Part shown: piece after piece, positions 58,697 to 64,000 of the stretch
How positions within the stretch are numbered: the first letter of the stretch is position 1
Layout of the letters: every line of letters starts with the position of its first letter
Assembly (NCBI GenBank): GCA_003134815.1
Contig: PLCO01000017.1
Location: forward strand, 29,269 to 93,268
Origin: Acidobacteriaceae bacterium
Lineage (GTDB): Bacteria > Acidobacteriota > Terriglobia > Terriglobales > Acidobacteriaceae
DNA length: 64,000 bases
Direction: 5' to 3'
Notes under the pieces: model-generated
Told to the model about the DNA's origin: nothing
The model's input: only the letters and a program-made list of their open reading frames with translations
Databases searched by the model: none
Program-made: the position numbers and the translations under genes

Positions 58697-59245
58697 ATGC
58701 GGCCAAAGCCGCTCACAGTGATCGCGCTCTCGATCTTGGCAATCATTGGGGCCATTCCGTCGCGCGCCCAGGATTCGGCTTCCGCCAAAGCCTTCTTGGT
58801 GAACGTATACAGCCACTACCGGAACAATAGCTCCGGGATCTCTTTTTACGGCCCTCACGCTAATCTTTATTTCCACTCGTCTCTTTTGGCTCTGGAGAAT
58901 ACAGACGTCAAAGAGACGGAACCTGGCTACGCTCCGGCAATCGACTGGGATCCGATTTGCGGCTGCCAGGACTGGAATGGAATTTGGGACCTCAATATCG
59001 AAATCCATATGGAGTCGCCACAGCAGGCTGAGGCAAACGTGTCGTTTGCTGTGTTCGATCCGAAGGACCGCCCCGGGGACCAAACAAGCAAGCTGCCGAT
59101 CACGCTCGCAAGAGAGAACGGCGGCTGGCGCATCTGGGACATTCTCGACGAATCCGATCCGAAGTCGACCATTTCATTGCGCAAGCTGCTTGAAAATGAC
59201 CTCACCACCCTCCACCGGAACTCCCCGCGGGGGACGTCGCCCTAA
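58697..59245 (+). CDS. Secreted DUF3828-like protein
   Basis: Signal peptide MRPKPLTVIALSILAIIGAIPSRAQ; AKAFLVNVYSHY...GGWRIWDILDESDPKSTISLRKLLENDL. Confidence 0.65.
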   Translation: MRPKPLTVIALSILAIIGAIPSRAQDSASAKAFLVNVYSHYRNNSSGISFYGPHANLYFHSSLLALENTDVKETEPGYAPAIDWDPICGCQDWNGIWDLNIEIHMESPQQAEANVSFAVFDPKDRPGDQTSKLPITLARENGGWRIWDILDESDPKSTISLRKLLENDLTTLHRNSPRGTSP

Positions 59246-59560
59246 CGAAAATCCTCAGGAATCGCCCTGCAAACCGCTCACCCGTCCTGAAATGCGGTAC
59301 CTGATGCTCGCGTTTGGTACGACCGTTCCCTGGCCCACCCGCACCTTGTGACCAGGAGCACAGGCAACTCTATCCTCAAGACGATATTCCTGCTATCGAC
59401 ATAAGAATTCCGCCAAGCCCAGTCGTATATTCAGGGATTTGGTGCGCTCAGCCGCCTCGTATCTTCCAGTTGGCGCGTTAGGTGCCCGTTCCTTTACCCT
59501 TGCCTATAGACCGCAAAGCGGAATCCTGGAAGATCCAACAAGCAAGGGAGACTTTATCTC

Positions 59561-62290
<2,730 letters not shown>

Positions 62291-62313
62291 ACGCAATTCG
62301 GCTCAAACCAACG

Positions 62314-62347
62314 AGGGCGTCCGCAGTTGCGGGCGCCCTTGCTGTTT
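62314..62347 (+). terminator. Intrinsic terminator after ppdK
   Basis: AGGGCGtCCGCA-GT-TGCGGgCGCCCT then tgctgtttt. Confidence 0.75.
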
Positions 62348-62377
62348 TGCGCACCTTTTCACAAATAGCAGCGAAAG

Positions 62378-62418
62378 CGGTTGTCGTCCCGAGCGCAGTG
62401 GAGGGGCTACGGTTTCTT
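62378..62418 (+). repeat. Probable degenerate copy C of the dispersed TCATCCTGAGCG repeat
   Basis: gttgtcgtcccgagcgcagtggaggggctacggtttct resembles copies A and B at both ends. Confidence 0.45.
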
Positions 62419-62537
62419 GCGGCGCCGTCCGTGTTCCGTTGAAACGCAGTCTTGGGATTGCCGATAATCCGACGGCAATGCCGAAGACCGGCGGGGAGAT
62501 GAATTGTCGCTACCGTTGGTTATTCATGCTGACTGAG

Positions 62538-63429
62538 TCATACCTTTTTGAGTAGCTCTATGAATTCCTCTCCGGAAATCACGTTAGCGATCTTGAATCG
62601 TAGGCCATTGCGGACGGCTTGCGTCTTCCTTATAAGCTCGTCATCGGAGGTCACGAAGAGGTCACAATAAGGAAGCGCTGCGACCGCGTGAAACCGGTCC
62701 AACAGCCGATTCTCGTTAAGTATTGCATTGGTCTTCCATTGATTGAAAGTCAGAGACTCCTCTACACGGTGCGCAGGCATTTCGTCCATTCCGCCAAATT
62801 CAATGAAAAATGAGATAAACGTCTCAAACTTTTTCTCGCTCAGTATCCAGTTTTCGTATTGGTAGACCTCCTGAACTGGCAGCCCCCACCCGCCGAACAA
62901 TTGCGAACTGGCGGGCAATATACCTCTTTCTGATTTCGAAGATGGTTCTTGGGGACAGCTGGCCTCCTAGATAGGCAATGCGATTCAGGGAACTGATGGT
63001 CGACTGCCTTCTGAATTCAACATCAGCCTCAATTGAGGCTCGCGGACGCTGCCACACTGCCGCATAGTCGCGAATCGAGTACTTCTCCACAGTTTCCAAA
63101 GCACAGCGAAAAAACGATGCTTGGACCTCCGCAAGCGTACATATCGGATTAAATTGCGCCCGTTTTCCGTTCCAGAAGTTGTTCCACGCGACAACGAACT
63201 CTCGAAGCTGCAGATCAACCCTCTCGAGTATCCACGACGGCTTGAGCTCCTCTGAAATTGCAAGCAGCTCCTCCATATGCGGCGCGGCAGCATCCCCGAT
63301 CTCGTAGATGCTCCACGGGGACAGGATTAACGTCACATATCCAGAATTGCAGGCCTTTGCGGCGTTAGCTCTCCAACCATGTCGATTAAGACAGTTGATT
63401 AGGAAATTGTGATCGACGTAGGCGTTCAT
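62538..63429 (-). pseudogene. PIN-domain-like protein split by a frameshift
   Basis: N-part MNAYVDHNFLINCLNRHGW... (62824-63429) and C-part ...LLDRFHAVAALPYCDLFVTSDDELIRKTQAVRNGLRFKIANVISGEEFIELLKKV (62538-62918) join if one base is removed from the C5/G5 run at 62883-62887. Confidence 0.75.
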
Positions 63430-63544
63430 AGGGACTAAACGGCAGCCCTCCTTTCAGCGGAAGCAGGGAATTGGCAGGGGCGTTTCCCCAATCCCCAGCG
63501 GAAACCGCGCCGCATGCAACTAACCAGCATTATGCGGCTGGCCG

Positions 63545-63680
63545 CCCAGGTCCCGCTTTGGGACCTGGGATCGCACCAACGTGGGGATCGCCATAGCCCT
63601 CCCGGAGGGAGGGAAGAAGGTAGCCCAGGGCGTAAGCCCTGGGACATAGCGCCTCAATAACCTCCCAGCCCCGTAGGGGC
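63545..63680. repeat. Cluster of short hairpins
   Basis: CCCAGGTCCC-GCTTT-GGGACCTGGG (63545-63569); CCCTCC/GGAGGG (about 63597-63613); CCCAGGGC-GTAA-GCCCTGGG (63624-63643); GCCCC-GTA-GGGGC (63668-63680). Confidence 0.85.
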
Positions 63681-64000
63681 GAAAGAACAACTACGGTAGA
63701 GCCGACGCCGAATACACGCTGTCAACTCCCGTCGGCACCTCTCATACCCTTATCGCCCTGATTCCAAAGAAAATATATTTCCGCCCAAGTTTGCCGATCA
63801 TTTCGGCCCTTTGGCGCAAAATGGTTCCAGAAGATCCGAAAAAATCGGGTTCCCTGGCCTCAATCTTGGGCTCCTAACTCCTTTAGATAGACGACTTTAG
63901 GGTATTAAGCCCTTTGGAATCAATGGGTTAGCGGAAATGGTCGAAGGTACAAGTGCCTGAAAACAAAGCCCTTAACCACAAAATGGGGTGGGGGAGGGGG

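Overview
Chromosomal window of about 64 kb from a GC-rich bacterium. The gene content and style suggest Acidobacteriota, but that assignment is inference. Most of it is core and housekeeping: mutL, two M48-type proteases, a phosphotransacetylase, acyl-CoA dehydrogenase, prmC, ndk, mqnC, galE, TonB-family protein, ftsH, tilS, ispD, ispF, gltX, glnS, proS, kdsD, a class A PBP, nei, an Lhr-type helicase, YihY/BrkB, queG and ppdK. No rRNA, tRNA, CRISPR array, transposase or integrase was recognised. The observations most worth following up are: (1) a 171-bp-period tandem duplication upstream of a small membrane-protein gene that duplicates its start codon and keeps a hairpin with an invariant stem and a variable loop; (2) a roughly 2.3-kb cassette of secreted and small membrane proteins bounded by the phosphotransacetylase 3' end and a degenerate second copy of that 3' end; (3) an lhr helicase gene that has absorbed heptamer repeats and a dispersed 'TCATCCTGAGCGACC...' repeat in frame between helicase motifs; (4) two toxin-like genes (mazF and a PIN-like protein), each broken by one extra base in a homopolymer; (5) a 22-bp x5 tandem repeat between galE and an asparaginase gene; (6) a 15-bp repeat encoding pentapeptides inside an acyl-CoA dehydrogenase; (7) a cluster of perfect hairpins at the right end. 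All calls come from reading the sequence and supplied translations; no database search was run.
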